Assembly: GCF_004798865.1 (NCBI RefSeq)
Contig: NW_025335268.1
Coordinates: forward strand, 113,489,741 to 113,553,740
Direction of reading: 5' to 3'
From: Varanus komodoensis
Lineage: Eukaryota > Chordata > Lepidosauria > Squamata > Varanidae
DNA length: 64,000 bases
Below, in pieces: positions 1 to 10,864 of the stretch. Position 1 is the first letter of the stretch; the number at the start of each line of letters is the position of its first letter. The notes beneath the pieces were generated by a model that saw nothing but the letters and a program-made list of their open reading frames with translations, was not told where the DNA came from and made no database searches. The position numbers and the translations under genes are program-made.

Positions 1-59
1 AGTATCTCCATCTTATCTGGATTAAGTTCCAGTTTATTAGCCCTCATCCAATCCATTAT
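1..59 (-). mobile_element. L2-type LINE fragment, RT region
   Basis: Read on the minus strand, these bases give MDWMRANKLELNPDKMEIL, which matches the 'W-x-RANKL-x-LNPDKTE' stretch late in the reverse transcriptase of L2-type LINEs. The element continues off the left edge of the window. It abuts a CR1 fragment on the right. Too short to judge age or subfamily. Confidence 0.6.
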
Positions 60-400
60 CTTTCTTCAATCTTGGTGTCCTGAACTGGACACAATATTCT
101 AGGTGAGCATTGTTGGCTCATGTTTAGCCAATTGTACACAATTACTTCAAGATCTTTTTCTTTTTCAGTTCTGAGCCACATATTTCCCATCTTGTATTGA
201 TGCATTTGGTTTCTTTTTCCCAGATGGAGGACATGGCACTTGTCTTTATTGAATCTCATTCTGTTGCTTTCTGCCCTGTGTTCAAGTTTATCAGGATCGT
301 CCCGGATCTTCTTTCTGTCTTCTAAGCTTTCGTACCTAGTTTTTAGCAAAGTGTCTGTCACTACTACCTGCTCACTGAAGGTATAGAAAGGAACTGTGCC
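60..400 (-). mobile_element. CR1 LINE fragment, RT C-terminal region
   Basis: The minus-strand reading (frame open over 463 to 56) contains LEDRKKIRDDPDKLEHRAES, then MRFNKDKCHVLHLGKRNQMH, then LNMSQQC. This is the thumb-side region of CR1 RT just after the catalytic FADD box, here an older CR1 (L3-like) lineage. After LNMSQQC the reading jumps to residues resembling the later 'LEYCVQFRTP' block, so about 40 codons are missing: an internal deletion. The catalytic core is absent, so this is a dead fragment. The sequence up to about 463 shares the open frame but I do not recognise it as CR1. Confidence 0.8.
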
Positions 401-3400
401 ATGTGTCCCAGGTTGATTTCCCTTTTGCATGTGATCAAATTTATTCTCAATAAGAAAATCCATTTTTAACTCTCATTCTTTCTCTGGTATGTCGCTTGAC
501 TGGGAACATGTGCCAAGGCTGGAAACCATGTGTCCTTTAGAAGGATTGCATCAGTACTCCCTCACCCTCAAAAACTTTTAGACAGCCAGTTTTGGTCTTC
601 AAAATATTTCACCCTCCTCATGGATTTGGTAGAGGCCAGCAGTTCCTCATGCCTCCCTGCTCTGCCCCTAGAACACCACTCCCAATACCTGTCACAAAGA
701 CATCTTCAGGATCTCAGTCAGCATGGAAAGAAGAGCATTGACTGAGGGGGTAGGGAGGACTCTCCAAAGGCAGAGTTCCCAGGGTGACCTCAGGGATCTT
801 GTCTTTTCCTGTGGCCAGCCAGTCTGCATCTACAGGCCATAAAATTGTGACCTTAGAGTGGTATTTATCAACTGTATTTTTGTTATCAAAGGTATAATTG
901 TCAACATTATCATAATAAATAGCTTGCAGTAAGAACTTAATGACATATCCATTGTTAACAAAAATGTACAATTTTGGTGATTGTGCCATTTACCCCTTCC
1001 AGAATGCTTTAACTCTACCCTTCCTGGCATTGGCTTCTTCGTTTAGCTTATAGTGAATGAGTTCAGGGCCATATTGTTTTGGAATATCTGTACTTCATAT
1101 GCTTTCTGCTATATCTTCCCTCTGCTGTCACCTTGTCCACCACTTTTCAGGCTGCTGGAATATATAGATAGTGAGTGGCAATTATAAACTAAACAAAACA
1201 TTTGTCCATCTTTCCAAGACATATGCTAACTTGTTTCTTCCTGGGGAAAGATGTATTTGATTTGTGAAATACAAAGCAAATGACTTAAGGAAGTAGTCTT
1301 TCTTTTTAAGAGTGCTTCTTTTAAAAGGCCATTTGCATTATGATGGCAATGACTTCACCAGTGCAACATGGAAAGGGTTACAAAAAAGAAATTGATCTGG
1401 CTTTTCAAAATGTCTGCCAAAGTCCTTGGGGAACTCCATGGTATTCTTTGGGGAGCTTCCAGTTACAAATTGGAAACTGAATGAAGCTCAGCATGGTTTA
1501 GATCCATTTCATTTAGCTGGCCCTAATTTGAATGCAAAATCATTTCTCATTGTGTACACAATTTGATAGGCTGAGATGCTATTGTCAAAGCCACAAGCAC
1601 AGAATCTGCATGTATTTGGCATGAAACAAAATCCAACAACCTGAGAACCTCTGATTGCCTTGTTGCTTGTTTCCTTCTACGGAGCTATATTTACGACTAT
1701 GGGGAAAAGTTTGGATATGTAAGGACAGTGTTTAGTAAATCATAGAACAGATGCTGAGTGCCATGGAATGGAACACTTGCCAGAAAATATAATACCACAC
1801 AAAAATGTCTACAACTACAGTTATTTTCCTAATATGTGCAAAAGCTGTTCTTGTGCTTGCATTAGAATCTGCAAATGGACTATGTGCTCCAAATTCAGCA
1901 GTAAAAACACTGAGTTTCTTGCTGGGTTCCATACCTAGCAACTTCACTTTTGCAGTATCAACCAGCTCTATGAAAGAGGTTCCCCATCCCTAGTTTAAAG
2001 TAGTGTCTATTTTGGACGTTATGTAGATTAAGCTGGTGGATAAATCATGTCAGCGGGCAGCAGGCCCATAATCTCTGGCCCCACCTGCTTCTTCCCATCC
2101 CTTTCACCTGTCTTCACTGCTCTGCATCACCCAAGGGGGAAAGGTCCCAAGCAAGGCACCTGTTTCATTCATGCAGGCTACCGATACAGTTTAGAACCCT
2201 GATCCATGGTCTCCATGAATGATGTAAGGTGTGGCCAGCACTGTATGTGGAGTCAGAGCAGCAAATATGGCCCTGCTGTTCCCTTCATATGGTGGTGTCT
2301 AAATTTCTGAATGGGACTGCAGCATCTTTTCAGCACCACAAAGTGAACCACCGCAGTGGTGCAGCTAGGTCATTTTAGACCTGTGTTTATGCGAGCCTCC
2401 ACTGGACAGCCACATATATCACATCAGTAAAACACAACTAATATACCTTTTATCCCCACAACTGTCATTCCATACTTTATAATTGCTTTTGTATCCCTGA
2501 AATTTTAAGACAGCCTTCTCCAACTTGGTCCCTTCCAGCTGTGAGGCCATGGTGGCTGGAGATGAGGAAGGATGGGAGGAGAACAACATGAACAACAAAT
2601 TTTAAACTCAATTGAATTCTAGTACCATTGAGAGTTTGCTTAGGATGCCCCATTGCCTGCTGCTGTCTGGGTAGTCTGTGGCATATGCAGAGCTTTAGAC
2701 TTTAGCTCCATGTTCCAGACCTAGTTGTACTACAGACCTTTATTCCTGAGCAGAAACTTACACACAGGACTCACTTGGCCATGCCATACTCTTAGATCTG
2801 TGTATCTCATTGACATATTGCTGGTGAAGACTCTTGCTGAGCCTGCTGTCATCACAGAGAACACAGAACCTTCTCACCTGTACTGTTTTATAGTTGCCTG
2901 GATCTAAAGGAGCAGCACTGTTCAAAATGCTGTTTGTAGTGGACTTGCTCAGAGTTTCTCCCTGCAATTAGGAAGAGGGGAGACCTAGAAACCAATAGAA
3001 CATGAAGCTTCAAATCTAAGGGAGTGTTGTTACTGCAACGAAGCAGCAGGACTGTGCTGCAGTTTTAATCTTGGAATAGGAATGACCTTTGCTATCTTCT
3101 ACTCTCCTTGTGTTCCCAGTTGCCTTTACATTACTTTGAGCTTCCTCGTTAGGCTAATTGTGGCATGCGAGCAGCAGGCTGCACAGATGTCAGATGTCAT
3201 GCTCTATCTGATGAAGAGGTCCCTGCCTCAGGCTGTTTATATATGACCTACCAGGATTTCCTGACTGCATGATGAAATAATTAAGGGGCCCTCATGCAAG
3301 GAATATTGTTGGCAATAGGTTGCAAAGGCATCCCATTTTGTGTTGTGTGTGTGTTTTTAAAATAGTAAGCATTTTCTTTATCAGCCACATCATCTTCCAA

Positions 3401-3684
3401 GGCTTCTTATGTTCTTCTGACTTGTTTGTATTTTTTAAGCATTTCATGAGGATGCTTAGGAAAGGTTTCATAAAGTTTAGTATGCTATTTCCCTGATTCT
3501 CACATTACATTATGGTACTAATGGCATAAACAAAAAGGGAAGAAAGAGAATTATGGGATGGTTGGGGATGATTAGTTTTATATAAAGTATGCCTTTTGAT
3601 TCTTGAACCAACCAGTTCTGTAACCCGGTTTTATCAGAACAAACTAATGGAAATACGTTTTTGGAGTGATTGCTTGATATTTAA
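401..3684. other. Unclassified non-coding stretch
   Basis: No open frame here resembles a known protein, and the short frames show no codon bias or domain. Roughly 1320-1660 is AT-rich, free of simple repeats and has the look of a conserved non-coding element, but this is impression only. I see no promoter, CpG cluster or splice-bounded exon that I would defend. Confidence 0.4.
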
Positions 3685-3765
3685 GGCCATAATCCTATGC
3701 ATGCTTTCCTGAGAGTAAGTCTCATTGAATTCAGTGGGTTTATTTCAGTGTGGTCACATGTAAAA
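3685..3765 (+). repeat. Old interspersed repeat with 'aatcctatgcatg' motif
   Basis: The stretch carries aatcctatgcatg followed by gagagtaagtctcattgaat and tcagtggg. This recurring squamate motif (consensus-like 'cctatgcatg…agtaagtcccattgaattcaatggg') also appears near 28288, 44085, 50805, 52865 and 60610. The family name is not certain to me. Confidence 0.45.
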
Positions 3766-4554
3766 TTGAACTCAAGAATTACTAGTAAGGAAAGATGTAT
3801 TTTTGCCAAGTGTAAGCATCACCCCATTTGAAAGTTCTCATGCAACATACACTTTTTTCTTTTCTTTTTTAAGCTAACTGCTACACAGTACTTCATACTG
3901 GAGGGCTTGAATTTGAGGCAGTCTCAAATTATTTCACTGCAGCTTCGGGTCTGAAAGTATTAGCTGTCTAATCCCAGACATTTGGGCAGACTGGTTTACT
4001 CTTTGGTAAAGGAAACAAATTCTGTACATGCTGAAGGACACCTCACTATTAAATATGCATCTTCCAAGGCTGCGTGCTAGTACTGAAAATAAGATTTGAG
4101 GACAGATCTCTGGTGATTTATATTAAGCCCTACTTCATTGTTTTACTTACTAACATGTATAAGCAAAAATATGTCCCGTGGAGTGTACAGGGATTTAGTT
4201 CCAGGTAAGTTCATAGAGGATCGCAGCATAAGGGTGCAATCCAATTAAGGGCACAAGTATGCAAGTATAGATATAGAAAGACCAGAGCATGCTGTGATTT
4301 TTTCTGTCTACACTTGCATGGGATTGTGCCTTAATGCTTATATTAGACATTGCTATTGTGCAGTTTATTTCTGAGTAAATGTGGTTAGAGCAACACTGCA
4401 AAGGAAGATTGAATGCCCCTCTTTCAGATCAAGCAAGAGCTATTTGTGGTGAAACTTGTATTGCTATTATAACATAAGACTTCTGGATGTCAGGAGTGTT
4501 GTGCATGCATTCACCCTGCAATGGCACTGTAAAGCATTCACTATCCTCATATTG
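3766..4554. other. Unclassified non-coding stretch
   Basis: No coding or structural feature that I can support. A weak inverted copy of the 'taagtcc/aatggg' family motif may lie around 4230-4370, but it is too diverged to call. Confidence 0.35.
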
Positions 4555-4665
4555 CAGAGCAGGGGTAGCTCTCCAGATATTGTTGGACTACAGTTCCCAT
4601 CAGCTCTCCATTCTTGTGAACTTGATGAAAACTGGAGTCCAGCAAAATATGGAGGGCCACAGTCT
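4555..4665 (+). mobile_element. Non-autonomous DNA transposon fragment ('ggactacaactcccatca' type)
   Basis: The core reads ctccagatattgttggacta followed by cagttcccatcag, and the far end has aatatggagggccacag, roughly complementary to the left end. This matches a common squamate MITE whose internal motif is 'ggactacaactcccatca'. Related pieces occur near 20350, 26990, 33030, 61810 and 62020. No target duplication is clear. Confidence 0.5.
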
Positions 4666-5420
4666 CTTTATCACTATTGTAGATGAAGGGTGGCATTGAT
4701 ACAGATAATTAGTGACTTGTGTGAGTTACATACGTCTGAGTCAGTTTGCGATTTGGAGAAAATTTGAGCAGAAGACTGTCTAACACTTCTTCTCCAGTGC
4801 TCTTATAAGCAAATCCAGCATTATTGAGGGTGGAACTAGATGTTTACAAGGGACAAGCAGCTTCCATGATTCCATCACTCTTTCGCCCATCTTAGTGCAA
4901 ATGTCAAATATATTACAACACATATGAACTGCCATCAGGTGATACATGTATTCCTGCCCCAACAGCAAAAAACATAAGATGGGACACATTATGCATTATG
5001 TAATGTTAAACAAGAAATGGGTGATGTAGTACTTTTGGCCACCAAAGGTACCTCACACTATTTTTTTTAACCCATTAACACATTTTATTACTGGCTGTTA
5101 GGATTGCTGTGAAATACATTTCCATTGGTGCTGAAAATGATGGATTCAAAGCAATTGTTTCATGAACTGGAGCTAAGAACCCAGCTCTGTCTTATACTCA
5201 ATCTTCAGGTCAGGTTACTTGTCATTTGCAAAGCCTCACATGACAGCCCTGTTGTGGTGGTTCCAGGACAGTTTTTCAAATTGTCAAATGCACCCACAGC
5301 TCACAGTGTTGCCCACCCATCAACAAGACTTTACCAGAAAAAGAAGAGAAAGAGCCATGCAGTGACATCAGTTTCCATGTCCTGGATAGAAGCTGGCACC
5401 ACTTTCCAACACAGAGTTAA

Positions 5421-5460
5421 ATATGTCTAAGCCCATTAATTCCCATAAGCTTAGACATAT
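5421..5460. repeat. Perfect 12-bp inverted repeat
   Basis: Arms atatgtctaagc (5421-5432) and gcttagacatat (5449-5460) are exact reverse complements around a 16-base loop. The surrounding bases resemble the diverged squamate 'taagtccattaatttcaatggg' repeat, so the palindrome may be a chance product inside an old repeat. Confidence 0.7.
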
Positions 5461-5548
5461 CCTGTGTTTAAACTGGATGACAAGTTCAGAGTTCGGAAAT
5501 TCAGAACAAAGCCTTGGTTAACCCTGGTTTGTTTTAGAGGAGTTTTCT

Positions 5549-5573
5549 AAACAAACAAACAAACAAACAAACA
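5549..5573 (+). repeat. (AAAC)n microsatellite
   Basis: About six aaac units. Confidence 0.9.
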
Positions 5574-8031
5574 CAGTCATTGAATTTCTAAATCCAGACT
5601 GAAGCTGGATCAACTGTACTTATGGAAGTGAAATTCCACACCCCTTTCATCCCATGACAGTCTTTCCAGCTCCCTGAAAATGCTATATGGCAAGTCAGGA
5701 AATCCTGCTGAATGGTGTGAGTTGCAATATGGAGCTGAAGGAAGGATTCCCAAAAACGGGGCAGAGACACCTTCTGCAATCGTAGCCCTTCCTCTTGCAG
5801 GCAGTCTTTTTTTTCAAGAAGGTAGATCTTGGATCCAACCCACAGTATTTCAAACATGTGCCCATTATGGTCACACAGGACCCAAACTTTTTGCAGTCTA
5901 AAACTGCTACTGTAGCACGTGTTCTATGAATATTGTCCCTGTCCTTCTGTTAGTAGCTTTCTTCAATTTTGCTCTTATGTAACAGAAGGGAGGAAGAACA
6001 GACCAATAGCAAGGCATCTTTCTGGAAGCTGAAAACAAGAAGGACTGGCACAGTGGGCATTCTAAGTTATTATGAACAAACAAAATCTGTCATCTGCCAT
6101 CTCCGCTGTTTGCAGTCATTTTTCCACAGACACCCATGCACAGCCCAGTCTCATGAATGGGTTAAACCTAAGGAGCCTGATGTGGTTTTTTAGCTTTATC
6201 TAACTGCACCTATTAGCAACCCTAATTTTCATATACATGTCCAAATGTGGCATATGTAGTCTTTTGCCAGAAAATACTTTTGTCTTTGTCTCTGTAAAAG
6301 ATACGACCAGAAACTAACATTTGTAATTATGGCGGATTTTTAACCTTGCTAATATGAAGCTTCTTTATATGAGGCTTTTAACCTGCCACTGTACCAAGGC
6401 CTCTGCTTGTTCTTTGCAAGACTAAGATCCTGCAAAGATTTACATATGTTTTTCCCAGCCAAGGTTTTTCTTTCTCTGTCTTTCTATCCTACTGCCACAA
6501 GATGGAGCTGCAGTATAGTGGAATTGAAAAAATGCACAAGCTTCTTATTCCCATTCTACTACTTCTAGATAATTCTGCAGTTTCTTCAATCTAAATAAAT
6601 AAGCAAAGCAAGCCATGGAAAGGCTTGGGAAGCACAGGAGAGGCCTTGAAGGAGAAAGTTATCATGTAATGCACTTGCAAGTTATCTTGAGTAAGGCATC
6701 ACCAGTCATAATCATAAGCACATAATAAATACCTCACGTAGAGAAGCCCTCACTTTTTTTCTGTATTAAAGTGCATTTACTATTAGTCTTCATCACACCC
6801 TGTGACACTATTCCAGCTGCCTGCTAAAGTAACATTTTTACTGCCAGCATTTCATCCATCATCAGATTTTTATATGACTAAAGCCCATGTATTCTTTCCT
6901 TACTGCTATGAAATGAAGGGTTGATGCCATTGGAAGAGCTCTGAAAAGATCTCCCTTCCAACACTATGCTTAAATGCTGCCTGACAGCCACCTGAAAGAC
7001 TTGTCTTGGCCAGAAACTCATTCATATGTGAACTGAATTCCTCCAGGCAGAAAAAGGTAAGACAGAAAACTGTTGGTTGCTTAAACATTAGGCAGTGATG
7101 TCATCAAACTTTCTGCAGTTCTGTCAAGGTTTGGGGCAGTTTGATGTGGGAGAGTCAGTCAGAGGAACTGAGAGAAGCTCACCAGTCAATCAAAAAGAGC
7201 GAGATTTGTGGATAAACGTGCCCTGGCCACAAAACTGAACAACAGAAAAGGAACTACCAAGCAGGGGACATATAAGCAATGCAATCAACAATAGAAGACT
7301 GCTCAGCTGCAGAGGCCCCTAGGATACTTGCTGTCACTCACTTGAGATTTGAGAAGGGTGAGTGGCAAATTGTGTGTAAATATGAGTGCAAGGGAAGTCA
7401 ATTGTCTCCAAAATACATAGGAATTTTACCCCCAGTGCATGGGGTATCATTTCTAGGAAGTTTGAATAAACCCACCCACTATTTTAATTTCCCTATCTCC
7501 CTTACCTCCCTTCCCCCAAGTAGATAAATGTCTGCACAGTGGTGTGTAGCAGAGACAGGACTCATAGGGGCACAATTCTAGGACATTTTTTATTAGCAGG
7601 AACTCTGATGTAAGCTGCAACCACCTCTCAGAGATAAAACCAGATAAAGCCTTGCACCCCTTCATGAATTACTGCCTTGCCATGGCAAAGGGGCTTGTGT
7701 AGTGCAATGAAGCTGTGAGCCATGCAGTGCAGAGGACTCAAGATGGACAGGTCATAGCAGAGAGCTCTGACAAAAGGTGATCCACTGGAAAAGGAAATGG
7801 CAACCCACTCCAGTATCCTTGCCATGAAAACCCCATGCACAGTATCAAAAAGCAAAACGATATGACACCGGAAGATGAGCCCCTCAGGTCAGAAGGTGTC
7901 CAATGTGCTACTGGGGAAGAGTAGAGGACTAGTACTAGTAGTGCCAGAAAGAATGAAGCAACAGAAAGAAAGAACTGAAAGAAAGAAGGAGTAGGAAAAG
8001 CAGTACTGGGATACAATCTCCCAATGACAGA

Positions 8032-8732
8032 ATGATCTCAGTTCGAATCCAAGGCAAACCATTCAGCATCACAGTAGTCCAAGTCTATGCCCCAACCCCT
8101 GATGCTGAAGAGGCTGAAGTTGACTGGTTCTATGAAGGCCTACAACACCTTCTAGAATTAACACCAAAAAATGATGTCCTTATCATCATGGGGTATTGGA
8201 ATGCTATAGTAGGAAGCCAAAAGATAAGTGGAATAACAGGAAAGTTTGGCCTTGGAGTACAAAATGGAGCAGGGCAAAGGCTGGCATAATTTTGTCAAGA
8301 GAATACACTGGTCATAGCAAACACTCTTTCCAACAACCCAAGAGACAACTCTACACATCACCAGATGGTCAACACAGAAATCAGATTGACTATGTGTTCT
8401 GCAGCCAAAGATGGAGAAGCTCTATACAGTCAGTAAAAACTAGACCAGGAGCTGACTGTGGCTCAGATTATGAGCTTCTTGCTGCAAAATTTAGGCTTAA
8501 TTTGAAGAAAGTACGAAAAAGCAATAGGCCACTTAGGTATGACCTAAATCATAGTCCTGATGAATATACAGTAGAGGTGACAAATAGATTTAAGGAATTA
8601 GATCTGATAGACAGAGTGCCTGAAGAACTATGGATGGAGGTTCACAACATTGTACAAGAGGCAGCAACTAAAACCATCCCAAAGAAAAATTCAAGAAAGC
8701 TAAATGGCTGTCCGAGGAGCCTTTACAAATAG
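8032..8732 (+). pseudogene. BovB endonuclease (APE-type) fragments
   Basis: The frame at 8032-8289 begins MISVRIQGKPFSITVVQVYA and includes LIIMGYWNAIVGS, the 'GDWNAK' box with D changed to Y. A second frame, open from 8196, carries HRNQIDYVFCSQRW and then PGADCGSDYELLAAKF, ending with DLIDRVPEELWMEVHN. These are the middle and C-terminal parts of an APE-like endonuclease that would nick target DNA for target-primed reverse transcription. A frame change near 8290 breaks the product. The GSDY box should be SDH in an active enzyme, and the same H-to-Y state is found in copy 2. Confidence 0.85.
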
Positions 8733-8734
8733 CT

Positions 8735-9088
8735 GAAGAATTGAGGCCTTTGAACTGTGGTGCTGGAGAAGACTCCTATGAGTCCTTTGGACTGCAAGAA
8801 GATCAACCCTGACTGCTGTTTAGAAGGTCAGATACTGAAGATGAATCTCAAATACTTTGGCCACCTAATGAGAAGAAAGGACTCACTGGAGAAGACCCTA
8901 ATGGTGGGAACAATTGAGAGCAAAAGAAGGGGACAGCAGAGGATGAGGTGGCTAGATGGAGTCACTGAAGCAGTTGGTGTGAGCTTGAGTGGACTCTGGG
9001 GGATGGTGGAGGACAGGAAGGCCTGGAGGAATGTTGCCCATAGGGTTTCAATGGGTCGGATGCGACTTCATGACTAGCGACAAGCAAC
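8735..9088 (+). mobile_element. BovB 3' terminal region
   Basis: Starts with ttgaggcctttgaactgtgg and carries the conserved BovB 3' coding end, with LKYFGHLMRRKDSLEKTLM readable from 8757-9077. It finishes at the short non-coding tail before the target duplication. It is joined directly to the endonuclease at about 8732, so all RT motifs are gone. In copy 2 this segment is missing, so the two copies are complementary in what they retain. Confidence 0.85.
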
Positions 9089-9097
9089 AAAGCCTTG

Positions 9098-10864
9098 TAA
9101 CCATATTTTCTCCCAATATTCTCTAGGCATTATGAAAATCAGTACAGCAAACAAATGCACAATGAAAGACGAGAGAGAAAGAGAATTTGCTTTTACTATT
9201 TGCCCTAAAATGTTTGCAATACTTTCTGGGGCCAGATCTAACCCTGTGGCCTCCAGTTACTATCCCTGCCATCCAGTGATATGCTGCACTTACTTCCTGC
9301 TCCATTATTTGTCACCTCATGTGTGCATATGAGGGGGACAGGCTCCAAAGTGATTGCAATCCTGCCTTCCCCCTCAGTCTGGATCTCACTGTGGTTGAAG
9401 TGGTGTTTGACCTCTGTGATGCCCTTTTCCTTTCCCTGAACACAGTCACCTTGAATTGTGCACCTTGCACTTCCCTAACATTACTAAACCAATTTCAGTG
9501 TACTTTATTGCTTGGACTGTTGCTCATCTAATACTTCTGCCTAGAACAATGGGAGGTGACATGCAGCCCTTGAAGCTGTGATAAAATGGTTGAACTAATC
9601 AAATTATGGAAACTGAAGAGCTGGGTGCCTTGTGTTGATTGAATGGCATGAAAGATTTAGTGTAAATTAATGGATAGACACTTGCTTCTAAGTCTTGCAG
9701 AAGCTTTTACAGGCAAGTGCTTTGATTGTACTTAAACAACTATACAGTTTCTACAGGAACCGAGGGCTGAGGAACAGCATAGTGTACTTGGCCCTTTTCT
9801 GGTCAGCTTGCTAAATTCTACCTGTAACTAGTAAAGACTGCACCACAGTTTCCTCGTCCTCCTCATCATGCATTGATTGTTATTCATTCTTGAATGCCTG
9901 AATAGGGTGTTTGTTATAGGGAAAGGTGTACATATATAAGAAGGCTAGTATCAGGGCTTCCTCCACTGCATCAGAAAGTGGTAGATGGAAAACTCAGGGG
10001 AGGTTGAAGTAGCTGAACCAGCTTGTATAAGTCTGGATACCTCAACACCTTTGCAGGTATTTAGGCTTCTGGTTTTCCTAATGCATGAGCTGAAGGACTG
10101 TGAGCAGAGAGCATTAAGTAGGCAATTTTGGGAACATAACAAGATGAGGTGCATTTACTTTTCCCCAGCTCTGTCATGCTGGAAAAACCTATGAATGGTC
10201 AGTGCAGAAGAGTGGGCTGCCTCCTTTCCTTTGTTTCTCCTGCAAGTTCAATAAAAAGAGTTCTTTTAAAAGAGGTTGACTGGCTTGGAAGCTGAACTTC
10301 TCCTTTTATATAGATTTGGCCTCCAGTAGTCCTGTGTTGTCCAAACCCAGGCAGCAGGGGTTGTTTGAATGGAAAACAACTCTCAAATAATTCAAAGCCA
10401 TAGGTTCTAAGCAGTGGGTTATTCTGGCCAGCCAACCACCCTAACCAGGTCTGGACATTATGACCACCCATACCCATAGAGGGCAACTATGTTAATTAGC
10501 ACAACTGGTGCATGAAGCATGGTTAACAAGCCACTGTGTCTTATTACACATCCTACAATTTTGCAAACCAACCCTGTATTTCTTCCTGCACTTCACATGT
10601 CAATACAAGCAAAGACCCACAGATCAGAGTTCACCAGCTCTGACATATACAAATTGCAAAGGATTGACCTTTTCAGCACATTCTGCCGCCTGAGGCAGAG
10701 CACCAAATGGACCCTATAAGTCAAGGTGCCTAGCTCCCAACTCTAAGTTGTTGAGCCAACACAGAAAAAAAAAACTTCTCACAAGCATTTCTCCCCAACT
10801 CCAACAGGAAAAATATAAAATCGTTGATTAAATAAGATTAAGTAAGATCTAATAGATTAAATGC
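9098..10864. other. Unclassified non-coding stretch
   Basis: No recognisable gene or element. Open frames up to 95 codons (for example 10199-10486 on the minus strand) have no family resemblance. Base composition is ordinary. Confidence 0.4.

Larger units (their letters stand above)
4666..7645. other. Unclassified non-coding stretch
   Basis: About 3 kb without a recognisable gene. The longest open frame (5125-5430, 101 codons) has no family resemblance and low-complexity ends. The stretch holds a 12-bp inverted repeat (5421-5460) and an (AAAC)n run (5549-5573). Nothing else is supported. Confidence 0.4.
7646..9097 (+). mobile_element. BovB-type RTE LINE, copy 1, with 9-bp target duplication
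   Basis: The element body runs 7655-9088 and is flanked by aaagccttg at 7646-7654 and again at 9089-9097, a perfect 9-bp target-site duplication. The 5' part matches the BovB leader also seen at 59250-59445. Then come endonuclease segments and the BovB 3' tail, ending in catgactagcgacaagcaac. Compared with copy 2, two internal pieces are missing: roughly 350 bases near 7970-7990 (start of the endonuclease) and, at about 8732, the whole RT core. The intact ends with matching duplications mean the insertion boundaries survive. The deletions may predate insertion, which would make this a non-autonomous derivative, or follow it; one copy cannot decide. Confidence 0.9.

Noticed and set aside
5125-5430. 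101-codon plus-strand frame as a host exon
   Set aside because: No recognisable motif, no conserved codon pattern, ends in an unrelated repeat-like palindrome.
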